Both the position numbers and the translations under genes were made by a program. A stretch of DNA of 64,000 bases from an uncultured Tenacibaculum sp. Its GTDB lineage: Bacteria; Bacteroidota; Bacteroidia; Flavobacteriales; Flavobacteriaceae. Below, one piece after another: positions 52,651 to 61,557 of the stretch (position 1 is its first letter; each line of letters opens with the position of its first letter). The stretch spans positions 372,001 to 436,000 of the forward strand of contig NZ_CANMAX010000001.1 in the NCBI RefSeq assembly GCF_947495995.1, read 5' to 3'. The notes beneath the pieces were generated by a model that was not told the origin of the DNA, did no database searches, and saw only the letters and a list, made by a program, of their open reading frames with translations.

Positions 52651-54774
52651 ATGCAACTTTTATCATACATATCTTCTCAAACTTCTTATTCAGAAAAAAG
52701 TATTCAAAATACTGTTGAATTATTAAATGAAGATTGTACTATTCCGTTTATAGCTCGTTATCGAAAAGAGAAAACAGGCAATTTAGATGAAGTAGAAATT
52801 GGTGAAATAGTTGCTTTAAAAGAAGCTTTTGAAGCACTTGAAAAAAGAAAAAACACAATTTTAAAAACGTTAGAGGAGCAAGATGTTTTAACTCCAGAGT
52901 TAAAAACAAAAGTGTTAAATGCTAAAGATCTTACAACTCTAGAAGATATTTATCTACCTTATAAAAAGAAGCGTAAAACAAAAGCTGAAACTGCTCGTAA
53001 AAATGGATTAGAACCTTTGGCAAAAATCATTATGAGTCAGCGTGCTGATGATCTAGATTATGTTGCTTCTAAATACATTAATAATAATGTAGAAAATGAA
53101 GATAAAGCATTGGAAGGTGCACGACATATTATTGCTGAATGGATTAATGAACGTACTGATATTCGTAATTTGATTAGACGAGAATTAGAACGTTTTTCTA
53201 CCATAACTACTAAAGTTGTAAAAACTAAAAAGGACGATGAAGATGCTCAAAAATTCAAAGATTATTTCGATTGGTCTGAAAACTTAAGTAGAATTCCTTC
53301 TCATCGTTTATTAGCAATTTTGCGTGGAGAAAAAGCTGGATTTATCCGAGTTAAAATAGAAATCGATGATGATCGTGTATTGGAGAAAGTAGATCGAAAG
53401 TTGATTAAAAATAATAATGAATGTGGTGCAGAAATTCAACTGGCAATTGATGATTCTTACAAACGTCTACTATTGCCTTCTTTAACTACTGAAGCAATGA
53501 ATATAGCAAAAGAAAAGGCTGATGAATCTGCTATTACAGTATTTAAGAAAAATCTTGAACAACTTTTACTTGGCGCTCCATTAGGTGAAAAAAGAATTTT
53601 AGCCATCGATCCAGGATTTAGAACAGGATGTAAAGTTGTTTGTTTAAATGAGCAAGGTGATTTATTACATAATACAGCTATTTATCCGAATGCTCCTCAA
53701 CATAAAACCACTGAGGCAGCCTACACTATTGAACATTTAATTAAAAAATATAATGTAGAAGCGATTTCTATTGGAAACGGAACTGCCTCTAGAGAAACAG
53801 AACGTTTCATTAAAAATATTGGTGCAACAAAATCTTTAGAAGTTTTTGTGGTAAATGAAGCTGGTGCATCTATTTATTCAGCATCAAAAATAGCTCGAGA
53901 TGAATTTCCAAAGGAAGATGTAACCGTGCGTGGAGCTGTTTCTATCGGAAGAAGATTAGCAGATCCTTTAGCTGAATTGGTTAAGATAGATGCAAAATCT
54001 ATTGGAGTTGGTCAATATCAGCATGATGTAGATCAGAATCAACTTAAAAAATCATTAGATACAGTTGTAGCTCATTGTGTAAATAAAGTTGGAGTCAATA
54101 TTAACACAGCAAGTGCTTCTTTATTAAGTTATGTTTCTGGAATCGGACCTAAACTTGCGGAAAATATTGTTACTTATAGAAATCAAAATGGCGTTTTTAA
54201 AACGAGAAACGATATTAAAAAAGTAGCGCGTTTAGGTGGTAAAGCTTTTGAACAATCTGCTGGTTTTTTACGTATTAAACAAGGAAACAATCCTTTAGAT
54301 GATTCTAGTGTACATCCAGAGAGTTACGCCTTAATTAAAAATATAGCCAAAGACCTAAAACTAAAAATTGAAGATTTAATTGGTAATACGAAGCAGCTTA
54401 AAGAAATTAAACTTAATAACTATGTAACTCCAGATTTTGGTTTACTTACATTAAAAGATATTGTTAAAGAGCTAGAAAAACCTGGTTTAGATCCAAGAGA
54501 AAAAGCCAAAGCATTTTCTTTTGATGAAAACGTAAAAACAATTGACGATTTACATATCGGAATGGTTTTACCAGGAATCGTAAATAATATCACCAACTTT
54601 GGTTGTTTTGTAGATATTGGAATTAAAGAAAGTGGTTTAATTCATATTTCTAATCTATCGGATACATTTGTAGATGACATCAACAAAATAGTGAGTTTAC
54701 AACAACAAGTTATGGTTAAAGTGTTAGAAATCGACATTTCTAGAAAACGAATTCAGTTAAGGTTAGAAAAATAA
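52651..54774 (+). CDS. Tex family RNA-binding protein (S1 domain)
   Basis: A 707-residue Tex-like transcription accessory protein. Order: N-terminal helical domain with ARYRKEKTGNLDE, a YqgF-like RNase H fold (ILAIDPGFRTGCK, about residue 318), helix-hairpin-helix motifs (NINTASASLLSYVSGIGPKLAENI; DIKKVARLGGKAFEQSAGFLRI), and a C-terminal S1 domain (GMVLPGIVNNITNFGCFVDIGIKESGLIHIS). Length and order are standard. It binds nucleic acids and is thought to act in transcription quality control. Confidence 0.95.
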   Translation: MQLLSYISSQTSYSEKSIQNTVELLNEDCTIPFIARYRKEKTGNLDEVEIGEIVALKEAFEALEKRKNTILKTLEEQDVLTPELKTKVLNAKDLTTLEDIYLPYKKKRKTKAETARKNGLEPLAKIIMSQRADDLDYVASKYINNNVENEDKALEGARHIIAEWINERTDIRNLIRRELERFSTITTKVVKTKKDDEDAQKFKDYFDWSENLSRIPSHRLLAILRGEKAGFIRVKIEIDDDRVLEKVDRKLIKNNNECGAEIQLAIDDSYKRLLLPSLTTEAMNIAKEKADESAITVFKKNLEQLLLGAPLGEKRILAIDPGFRTGCKVVCLNEQGDLLHNTAIYPNAPQHKTTEAAYTIEHLIKKYNVEAISIGNGTASRETERFIKNIGATKSLEVFVVNEAGASIYSASKIARDEFPKEDVTVRGAVSIGRRLADPLAELVKIDAKSIGVGQYQHDVDQNQLKKSLDTVVAHCVNKVGVNINTASASLLSYVSGIGPKLAENIVTYRNQNGVFKTRNDIKKVARLGGKAFEQSAGFLRIKQGNNPLDDSSVHPESYALIKNIAKDLKLKIEDLIGNTKQLKEIKLNNYVTPDFGLLTLKDIVKELEKPGLDPREKAKAFSFDENVKTIDDLHIGMVLPGIVNNITNFGCFVDIGIKESGLIHISNLSDTFVDDINKIVSLQQQVMVKVLEIDISRKRIQLRLEK

Positions 54775-54870
54775 CTAGCATATTATTTTCCCTCATCAAA
54801 AGAGGTAGATTACTCAATTACGATTTTATAAACTCCTGTCTTCAGGTACTTTTACTAAAAAATCAACGAA

Positions 54871-55458
54871 ATGAAAAATTTAGTAATTGTATTTGTATTG
54901 TTCTTAGGTATAAAATCTTTTAGTCAAAAGTTTGAAAAAACAGATGACTATTTTGTAACTGAAGTTAATGAAACAACACGAAAAGAATACTGGGATAAAT
55001 TTCCTCATGAAGATCAAAATTTGCCTATTTTCTTAAAAGATAAGCACAACAATACTTTGTTAGAAATTTCTGTCAATCTAATGGCTTACGATGAAACTAC
55101 TGTAGAAGTTTTAAAAATTGATAATTTCAGTACTTTCAATAAAATACTTCGTGTTTCTACAACGCACACCGCATGTTGTTCTAATACAATTTCTTATTAT
55201 TTATGTATTTCTAAAAATGGAAAAATCACACAATTACCTCAACTTAACAATACACATTGTGACGGTCCTGAACCTTGGGTAGAATATGTTTTTCCTAATC
55301 AAAAAGATGGAGAAAAAGATAAAATTCTTGTAGTCGAATCTAACTACAATGTTAAAAAGCAAAACTATACATTAACCACTCAAAAATCATATGCTTTGCA
55401 AAATGGTTCATTTGAATTAATTCCTGTAAATACAACTCAGCTTACTTATCACAAATAA
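54871..55458 (+). CDS. Exported hypothetical protein
   Basis: A 195-residue protein with a signal peptide (1-19, ending SFSQ). A cysteine-rich centre (THTACCSNTISYYLCISK, and NNTHCDGPEP) offers four cysteines, probably disulfides. The rest is beta-prone with no known motif. It stands alone between tex and the serine hydrolase gene. Confidence 0.65.
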   Translation: MKNLVIVFVLFLGIKSFSQKFEKTDDYFVTEVNETTRKEYWDKFPHEDQNLPIFLKDKHNNTLLEISVNLMAYDETTVEVLKIDNFSTFNKILRVSTTHTACCSNTISYYLCISKNGKITQLPQLNNTHCDGPEPWVEYVFPNQKDGEKDKILVVESNYNVKKQNYTLTTQKSYALQNGSFELIPVNTTQLTYHK

Positions 55459-55519
55459 ATAATTTTACAAAAAGAGTAACACTATGCTTTATTTCAAGTC
55501 TTCTTAAAAAACACTTGAA

Positions 55520-56548
55520 ATGCGATCATTACTCTACCTCTTATTATTTTGCTTTACATTAACAGGATTCAGTCAAAAAAACAATCATGTTATTGACAGT
55601 TTATTCAACTCACACTTTACAAATGGTACTTTTAACGGTGCTGTACTCGTTGTAAAGAAAAACAATGTGATATATAACAAAGCGTTCGGATATTTAGATA
55701 ATAGTAAAAGCTCTAGATTATCTGTAGATTCTAAATTTATAATTGGGTCTATCTACAAAGAGTTTCCTGCTGTAGCGATAATGCAATTGGTAGAAAATGA
55801 TAAACTGACAGTTGATGAAACTATTTATAAAATTCTTCCTGAACTACCAGAATGGGGCACAAAAATAACTGTAAAACACTTATTACAATATTCAAGTGGT
55901 TTGCCTAAAGTGAATTGGCGACATTATTTCTCAAATCAAATTATTCCTACTGATGAAAGTTTATTTGAAGACATTAAAAACGTAAGTAAATTAGAATTTA
56001 CTCCTGGATCAGATTATTTATACACCAACATGAGTCCGGTTTTATTAATGGAAATTGTTGAGCGAATTTCAAAACTATCTTTTCATGAATATTTGAAGAA
56101 AAACATACTACAACCTCATCACATTGAAGGTGTAGAAGTCAAGGAACAATTTCCTTTTCAGAATAAGAAAAACATGGCTGTAGCCTTCAATAAAGATTTT
56201 AAGGAAGATCCTTATAAAATAGCTGTTAAAAACTTACTTATTTGCTCGAATACAAACGGACTTTATACTTGGTTAAAGAAATTAGATAATTTCGAAATTA
56301 TTTCTAAAGAATCTATGCTTTTCTTATCTCAAAAAGCAAATAATAACGATCATACACAAGCTCCTTTAGGAAGTTGTTCTTGGAAGAAAAACAACATCGA
56401 AATTCATCAACATCATGGATCATCTGGTAATTATGAATGTTTAGTTACAAGAGATAAAACTAAGGATACATTCATTATTCTTTTAACCAATCAAAAAAAC
56501 AGAAATTTATCGATATTAACTCAAAAAATTAACGAGTTAATTGAATAA
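55520..56548 (+). CDS. Serine hydrolase, class C beta-lactamase/PBP fold
   Basis: A 342-residue exported enzyme: signal peptide (1-19, ending GFSQ) and one beta-lactamase-fold domain. Catalytic elements: SIYK (S77, K80) as the SXXK motif, YTN starting at Y168 as the YXN motif, and HHG near residue 299 as the third box. Such proteins may be D-Ala carboxypeptidases or esterases; penicillin resistance is not implied. Confidence 0.88.
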   Translation: MRSLLYLLLFCFTLTGFSQKNNHVIDSLFNSHFTNGTFNGAVLVVKKNNVIYNKAFGYLDNSKSSRLSVDSKFIIGSIYKEFPAVAIMQLVENDKLTVDETIYKILPELPEWGTKITVKHLLQYSSGLPKVNWRHYFSNQIIPTDESLFEDIKNVSKLEFTPGSDYLYTNMSPVLLMEIVERISKLSFHEYLKKNILQPHHIEGVEVKEQFPFQNKKNMAVAFNKDFKEDPYKIAVKNLLICSNTNGLYTWLKKLDNFEIISKESMLFLSQKANNNDHTQAPLGSCSWKKNNIEIHQHHGSSGNYECLVTRDKTKDTFIILLTNQKNRNLSILTQKINELIE

Positions 56549-56658
56549 AAAACAATGTAAAATTACCGTTAAAAACATTCCTTTTTTAAGGCCTTATAAC
56601 TAGTTTAAAAGTTGATAATTTCGTAAATTTACAAGACTTATCTTTTAAACATTTCGTT

Positions 56659-57972
56659 ATGGAAAATATAGATGCTGCAAGACTTCAAATGGCATTCACG
56701 CTAATTTTTCATATTGTTTTTGCCTGTATCGGAATGGTTATGCCTTTTTTTATGATCGTCTCTCACAAAAAGTGGTTGAATACGGGAAATCCAGTATATT
56801 TAAAATTAACTAAAGTATGGCAAAAAGGAGTTGCCATTTTCTTTGTAACAGGTGCAGTTTCGGGTACTGCACTATCCTTTGAATTAGGACTTTTATGGCC
56901 CGAATTTATGGAACATGCCGGACCAATTATCGGTATGCCTTTTTCTTTAGAGGGAGCTGCATTCTTTGTTGAAGCGATTGCCCTTGGTTTTTATTTGTAT
57001 GGATGGGATAAAATCTCTCCAAAATTTCATTGGTTTACAGGAGTTATTGTTGGAATTGCAGGTGTTGCATCTGGAATTCTAGTAGTTTCTGCTAATGGCT
57101 GGATGAACGCTCCATCTGGCTTTGATTATGTTGACGGACAGTTTCTAAATATTGATCCTGTTCAAGCATTACTCAATCCGGCTTGGTTTACTCAAGCATT
57201 ACACATGGTTTTAGCTGCTTTTACAGCAACTGGATTTGCAGTTGCTGGTATTCATGCTTTTCAGATTTTAAAAAACAAACAAACTGAAATTCATAAAAAA
57301 GCTTTTAAAATAGCAATTACATTTGGTGCAATTGCTGCGATTTTACAACCGATTAGCGGCGATATTTCTGCGAAAGATGTTGCACAACGTCAACCAGTAA
57401 AATTGGCCGCTATGGAAGCGCATTACGAAACATCTAAAGGAGTTCCTTTGTATATCGGTGGAATTGTAGATCAGGAGAAAAAAGAAGTGAAATACAAAAT
57501 AGAAATTCCGAAAGCTTTGTCTTTTTTAGCTTTTGGTGATTTTGATGCTGAAGTAAAAGGATTAAATGACTTTCCAGAAGATGAAATTCCGAATGTAGCT
57601 ATTGTACATTATGCATTTCAAATTATGGTTGGTTTGGGCGGACTTTTACTAATGGCTGGTGTTTTCTTCTTCTTTGTAAACAGTAAGAAAAAACAGTGGT
57701 TAGATAAAAAACTGTTTTGGAAATTATTTGCTTTTTTAGCTCCTGCAGGATTTATTGCTTTAGAAGCTGGTTGGATTGTTACTGAAGTTGGAAGACAACC
57801 TTGGATAATTCATAAAATTATGAGAACTAAAGATGCTGTTACTCCTATGCCTGGAATTCAATACAGTTTTTATCTTTATGTTGTACTCTACTCTATTTTA
57901 ACCATTACTGTAGCTTGGTTGTTACGCCGACAAATAAAATCATTAAATAACTCACCTAAATTAAGTCTATGA
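56659..57972 (+). CDS. cydA: Cytochrome bd quinol oxidase subunit I
   Basis: CydA holds the hemes and quinol site of the bd-type terminal oxidase, which reduces O2 to water at low oxygen. Seen: haem-ligand H18 in LIFHIVFACIG, another histidine in FTQALHMVLAAF, GRQPW in the conserved GWIVTEVGRQPWIIHKIMRT, and about nine membrane helices. The Q-loop between helices 6 and 7 is short. Length 437 suits the short Q-loop type. It overlaps cydB by four bases. Confidence 0.96.
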   Translation: MENIDAARLQMAFTLIFHIVFACIGMVMPFFMIVSHKKWLNTGNPVYLKLTKVWQKGVAIFFVTGAVSGTALSFELGLLWPEFMEHAGPIIGMPFSLEGAAFFVEAIALGFYLYGWDKISPKFHWFTGVIVGIAGVASGILVVSANGWMNAPSGFDYVDGQFLNIDPVQALLNPAWFTQALHMVLAAFTATGFAVAGIHAFQILKNKQTEIHKKAFKIAITFGAIAAILQPISGDISAKDVAQRQPVKLAAMEAHYETSKGVPLYIGGIVDQEKKEVKYKIEIPKALSFLAFGDFDAEVKGLNDFPEDEIPNVAIVHYAFQIMVGLGGLLLMAGVFFFFVNSKKKQWLDKKLFWKLFAFLAPAGFIALEAGWIVTEVGRQPWIIHKIMRTKDAVTPMPGIQYSFYLYVVLYSILTITVAWLLRRQIKSLNNSPKLSL

Positions 57973-58991
57973 TATCTGTAGTTTTATTTTTTTTAGCTTT
58001 CTCTCTTTTATTATATGTTTTATTGGGTGGTGCAGATTTTGGTGCTGGTATTATAGAATTATTTTCTTCTGAAGACAATCAGAAAATCACTAAAAAAACT
58101 ATTTATCGTGTAATGGGACCTGTTTGGGAAGCTAATCATATTTGGATTATTATTCTTATCGTGATTCTTTGGGTAGCTTTCCCTCAATATTATAAAGTAA
58201 TGGTAACTTCATTACACATTCCAATTACCTTGATGTTATTGGGAATTACTTTACGTGGTGTTGCTTTTATTTTTAGACATTATGATGCTTATGAGGATAA
58301 ATCTCAACATATTTATAATTGGTTATTTAGAACTTCTAGTTTAATTACTCCAATCTTTTTAGGAATGATTTTCGGCGGAATGATTTCTAGTAAAATTGTA
58401 TTACCAACAGATACTGTTATACCATCTTTTGCTGAAGCTTATATTACGCCTTGGTTTAATCTTTTTTCTTTTTTAGTTGGTTTATTTTTTGCTAGTCTTT
58501 GTGCTTTTTTATCGGCAGTTTTATTAATTGGAGAAGCTGATGAAGAAGGATATCCTATATATGTTAGAAAAACCAAAATCGCAACAATTGTTGTCGTATT
58601 ACTTGGTTTCTTGACAATCTGTTATGGTTACTTTACGGATACTATTTTTGTACTTGGAATTATTAAAAACCCATTGAGCATTGGTTTAGTTCTATTATCT
58701 GCTTTAGGATTAATTCCACTTTGGTATGCTGTAAAAAAAGGAAATAGAATTAGCAGTAGAATTTATGCAGGAATTCAGGTAATTTTGATTATCGCTGTGG
58801 CATTAATTCCGCATTTCCCAAACTTGTTATTGATTCAAAATGACAGTAGAAGTCTTCTTGAAAACATAGCTCCTGATGCAGTAATTAATGTATTAGGAAT
58901 TTCTTTGATTATAGGTGGACTTATTATTGTTCCTGGACTTTTTCATCTACTAAAATCTTTTAAGTTGATTAAGATTTTAGAGAATGATTGA
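57969..58991 (+). CDS. cydB: Cytochrome bd quinol oxidase subunit II
   Basis: A 340-residue membrane subunit that stabilises the haem site of CydA. Seen: LYVLLGGADFGAGIIELF at the N-terminus, GPVWEANHIWIIILIVILWVAFP and LRGVAFIFRHY, all typical of CydB, with about eight helices. It is translationally coupled to cydA. A strong terminator follows. No cydX- or cydCD-like gene adjoins. Confidence 0.95.
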   Translation: MISVVLFFLAFSLLLYVLLGGADFGAGIIELFSSEDNQKITKKTIYRVMGPVWEANHIWIIILIVILWVAFPQYYKVMVTSLHIPITLMLLGITLRGVAFIFRHYDAYEDKSQHIYNWLFRTSSLITPIFLGMIFGGMISSKIVLPTDTVIPSFAEAYITPWFNLFSFLVGLFFASLCAFLSAVLLIGEADEEGYPIYVRKTKIATIVVVLLGFLTICYGYFTDTIFVLGIIKNPLSIGLVLLSALGLIPLWYAVKKGNRISSRIYAGIQVILIIAVALIPHFPNLLLIQNDSRSLLENIAPDAVINVLGISLIIGGLIIVPGLFHLLKSFKLIKILEND

Positions 58992-58997
58992 TAAAAT

Positions 58998-59030
58998 AAA
59001 AAAGCTAACTATTAATAGTTAGCTTTTTTA
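58998..59030. terminator. Terminator after cydB, bidirectional
   Basis: AAAAAAGCTAACTAT and ATAGTTAGCTTTTTT form a 15-bp stem including the A/T tracts, with only two loop bases. It separates cydB from the convergent GG-peptide gene. Confidence 0.92.
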
Positions 59031-59037
59031 TTATTTC

Positions 59038-59256
59038 TTATGTAATGGTATTATTTCTTAGATGACGACAACAATCATGAAACATCATCATATCAGAATC
59101 TGTATAACATAAATCTTCAATACATTCCTCAGGAAAAGGACCTTCTGGTATATGATCGTAATCAGGACCTCTATATGGAGTTCCTAAACCTCCTTTAATT
59201 TGTTTTTGCTCTGATTTTTCTAATTCTAATCCAAGATTTTTAATTTTTGATATCAT
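59038..59256 (-). CDS. GG-leader peptide (bacteriocin/RiPP-like precursor), orphan
   Basis: A 72-residue peptide. The leader MISKIKNLGLELEK continues to KQIKGG at residues 18-23, a double-glycine export site. The 49-residue core begins LGTPYRGPDYDHIPEGPFPEEC and has four cysteines (including a CC pair near the end) and many Asp, Glu, Pro and Met residues. No biosynthetic, export or immunity gene adjoins. It shares the IKGG end of its leader with the peptide at 52278-52499. Confidence 0.8.
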   Translation of the reverse strand: MISKIKNLGLELEKSEQKQIKGGLGTPYRGPDYDHIPEGPFPEECIEDLCYTDSDMMMFHDCCRHLRNNTIT

Positions 59257-59334
59257 AGTTTTTAAATTTTCAAAAAATATAAAACAATTTAATTTAAATA
59301 GTATTAAAAAAAACTTCGTTAACTATTTATTAAC

Positions 59335-59835
59335 TTATTCCCTCGTCTTAGTATCTAAAACTTTTAACAATGTTGGCATTCTATATTCGCCATGCATTTG
59401 TGTTACAGAATTAAAAGCCTCTTTTAAATCCATACCAATAGCAGAAACATATAATGGCTTTTTACTTTCTCCTCTAAACAATTCTTTTGCAAATTTATTT
59501 TCTACGTTAAACTGAGACTTCGCAACACCAATTACAGGAATAGTTTTATTTAACTCTTCATATAAATATCCTCCTAAACCTAATTTTCCTTCATTATTAA
59601 GAATAGCATAACCATCTACAATGATAAGTTCTACTTGAGTTAAATCAAATTGTTTTAAAAGACTAATAATACATGGCAATTCTCTTTTGTAAAATGAACC
59701 TGGTACATATTCTGGAACATCTTCAATAATTTCATCTTTAATATCTGCTGGCTCAGCATCAGCTATTGTATTAAAACTAACACAAACTGTTTTAGCTTTA
59801 TTATCAAAATAATATGTATCAAAAGCAAGAATCAT
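59335..59835 (-). CDS. Endonuclease V-like protein
   Basis: A 166-residue protein that looks like a short, diverged endonuclease V (nuclease for deaminated adenine). Family-like segments: MILAFDTYYF with the first aspartate, YVPGSFYKRELPCII, ELIIVDGYAILN with the next aspartate and the GLGGYLYEEL that follows, and VIGVAKSQF. Standard EndoV is ~220 residues, so it may be a reduced variant of altered function. Confidence 0.7.
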   Translation of the reverse strand: MILAFDTYYFDNKAKTVCVSFNTIADAEPADIKDEIIEDVPEYVPGSFYKRELPCIISLLKQFDLTQVELIIVDGYAILNNEGKLGLGGYLYEELNKTIPVIGVAKSQFNVENKFAKELFRGESKKPLYVSAIGMDLKEAFNSVTQMHGEYRMPTLLKVLDTKTRE

Positions 59836-59895
59836 AGCTATTTATTTAAATTTTCATGTAAAATTAAAAAAAGAAAAGATCAGATGAGACAAATA

Positions 59896-59926
59896 AAAAA
59901 AACCAGTAGTTAAACTACTGGTTTTT
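59896..59926. terminator. Terminator between ssb and endonuclease V-like gene
   Basis: AAAACCAGTAGTT and AACTACTGGTTTT form a 13-bp stem with one loop base and T-runs on both sides. It ends the ssb transcript. Confidence 0.9.
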
Positions 59927-59968
59927 CTTCTTTTTCAATTTTCTTTTTTCTTCTAGCAAATTTCCCCT

Positions 59969-60304
59969 CTACTTATTACCTAACATTAAAATTTCGTTAC
60001 AAACAACTTCAGTGACATAGCGTTTTTCACCTTCGTTTGTTTCGTAGCTGCGAGATGTTAATTTACCTTCAATCATTACCTCGCTGCCTTTGTCTAAATA
60101 ACTTTCAATTATATTGGCTGTTTTGTTCCAAGCAACTACAGTGTGCCACTGCGTATCCGTTACTTTTTCCCCTTGTGAATTCTTGTACGTTTCGTTGGTA
60201 GCAATAGAAAATTTTGCTAATTTTTTTCCAGAATCTAGATTAATAATTTCTGGTTTGTTTCCTAAGTGACCAATTAACTGTACTCTGTTTTTTAGTGCGT
60301 TCAT
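59969..60304 (-). CDS. ssb: Short single-stranded DNA-binding protein
   Basis: A 111-residue OB-fold SSB: NRVQLIGHLGNKPEI, FSIATNETYKN, DTQWHTVVAWNKTANIIESYLDKGSEVMIEGKL and RSYETNEGEKRYVTEVVCNEI. It stops right after the OB fold and lacks the long linker and acidic DDDIPF-type tail used to recruit partners. It may thus be a secondary SSB, with the main one elsewhere. It is divergent from the zinc-ribbon gene. Confidence 0.92.
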   Translation of the reverse strand: MNALKNRVQLIGHLGNKPEIINLDSGKKLAKFSIATNETYKNSQGEKVTDTQWHTVVAWNKTANIIESYLDKGSEVMIEGKLTSRSYETNEGEKRYVTEVVCNEILMLGNK

Positions 60305-60456
60305 AATATTAATTTATCGTTTAACAGTTAAGACTAAATTTGTTGTTCTAACGAACTGACACTGCAAAGATGCAACCTATTTAGAGTTAGAGTCGGTTGC
60401 AAAATAGTTACTTTCGATTGTAAACGTTTGTAGTCGATTACATTCGAATAAAATTG

Positions 60457-60464
60457 TATATTTG
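60457..60464 (+). promoter_or_regulatory. -7 promoter box abutting the zinc-ribbon gene (possible leaderless transcript)
   Basis: TATATTTG is an exact TAnnTTTG match ending six bases before ATG 60471. A TTG that could extend the frame by three codons is part of the box itself. Confidence 0.55.
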
Positions 60465-60470
60465 AGCCTT

Positions 60471-60824
60471 ATGGAAAAAAGAACTTGTTTAGAGTGCGAT
60501 GAAGTACTTAGAGGAAGAGCAGATCAAAAGTTTTGTTCAGATTATTGTAGGAATACGTACAATAATAAAGTAGATAAAGACACTAAAAATTTAATTCGAA
60601 ACATAAATAATCGATTAAAGAAAAATTATAAAATCTTATCAGAATTAAATACCAAAGGAAAAACAAAAGTAACGAGAACAAAATTATACGATAAAGGATT
60701 CGACTTTAAACTTTTTACTTCTTTATATCAAACAAAAACAGGTAATACATATTTCTATATTTATAATCAAGGATATTTAGAGTTAGAAAATGAATTGTAT
60801 TTACTTGTTAAACTAGATGATTAA
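60471..60824 (+). CDS. Zinc-ribbon protein, flavobacterial hypothetical
   Basis: A 117-residue basic protein. Its N-terminus, RTCLECDEVLRGRADQKFCSDYCRNTYNNK, is a CX2C...CX3C zinc-ribbon like those of the DUF2116 type. A basic middle (RNINNRLKKNYKIL) and a C-terminal domain with aromatic strands (GNTYFYIYNQGYLEL) follow. DNA or RNA binding is likely but unproven. Start ATG 60471 is chosen over the TTG at 60462 for the reason given for the promoter box. Confidence 0.8.
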   Translation: MEKRTCLECDEVLRGRADQKFCSDYCRNTYNNKVDKDTKNLIRNINNRLKKNYKILSELNTKGKTKVTRTKLYDKGFDFKLFTSLYQTKTGNTYFYIYNQGYLELENELYLLVKLDD

Positions 60825-60877
60825 AAAACAACTGTAACGTTTTATTACTTTTTACATCTAATACTTAAAAACTAGCT

Positions 60878-61555
60878 ATGTATTTCTTTTTAATCTTTAT
60901 ACCAATAATTATAACCGTATTTTTTCTAATTTACTATTACAGCAGTAAAGAAGTATTAATTCGAAAGTTTAAGCAGATACCTAACTCATCTGTGAATAAT
61001 TTGAGGACAAATCAATTGACTAAAATTACTGGTAAGGCTTCTCCTATTAAAGAACCTTTAATCGCTCCTTTTAGCAAGCGCAAATGTGTATTTTATAGAA
61101 TTAAAATAGAACAGAAAAAACATAATGGGAATACTCCTACTTGGGTTACAGTAGCCAAAGAAGAAAAAATTGAACCTTTCTTTTTAAACAAAAATGGTGA
61201 ATTCGTAATGGTTCAACCTTCTCAGGACTTAAAAAATTTTAAAGCTCATTTGGTGGTAGACAAAAAACATTCTACTAATACTTTTAATGGTGCATCACCA
61301 GAATTTCAAAAACTATTAGATAGATATAATATTAAAAGTAAAGCCTTTTTAGGCTTTAATAAGTCTTTACGATATAGTGAAGCAATTGTTGCTGTTGGAG
61401 AAGAAATAACTGTTGCTGGAATTGGAAAATGGAAGGACATGCAAGAACCTGTCGAAGGTTATGCCTATTCTAAAATAGCAGCTTTAGAAAGCGCTGAAAA
61501 ACAAAAGTTATTAATAACCGACTTGCCAAAAGAGAAACTAAACACAAGGAGATAA
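60878..61555 (+). CDS. GIDE-domain-like membrane protein without RING
   Basis: A 225-residue protein with an N-terminal membrane helix (about 1-20) and a soluble domain with the pattern of GIDE/MUL1-like domains: LTKITGKASPIKEPLIAPFSKRKCVFYRIKIEQ, EPFFLNKNGEFVMVQPSQ and RYSEAIVAVGEEITVAGIGKW. In eukaryotic MUL1 this domain precedes a RING finger, which is absent here. Function in bacteria is unknown. Confidence 0.75.
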   Translation: MYFFLIFIPIIITVFFLIYYYSSKEVLIRKFKQIPNSSVNNLRTNQLTKITGKASPIKEPLIAPFSKRKCVFYRIKIEQKKHNGNTPTWVTVAKEEKIEPFFLNKNGEFVMVQPSQDLKNFKAHLVVDKKHSTNTFNGASPEFQKLLDRYNIKSKAFLGFNKSLRYSEAIVAVGEEITVAGIGKWKDMQEPVEGYAYSKIAALESAEKQKLLITDLPKEKLNTRR

Positions 61556-61557
61556 AT

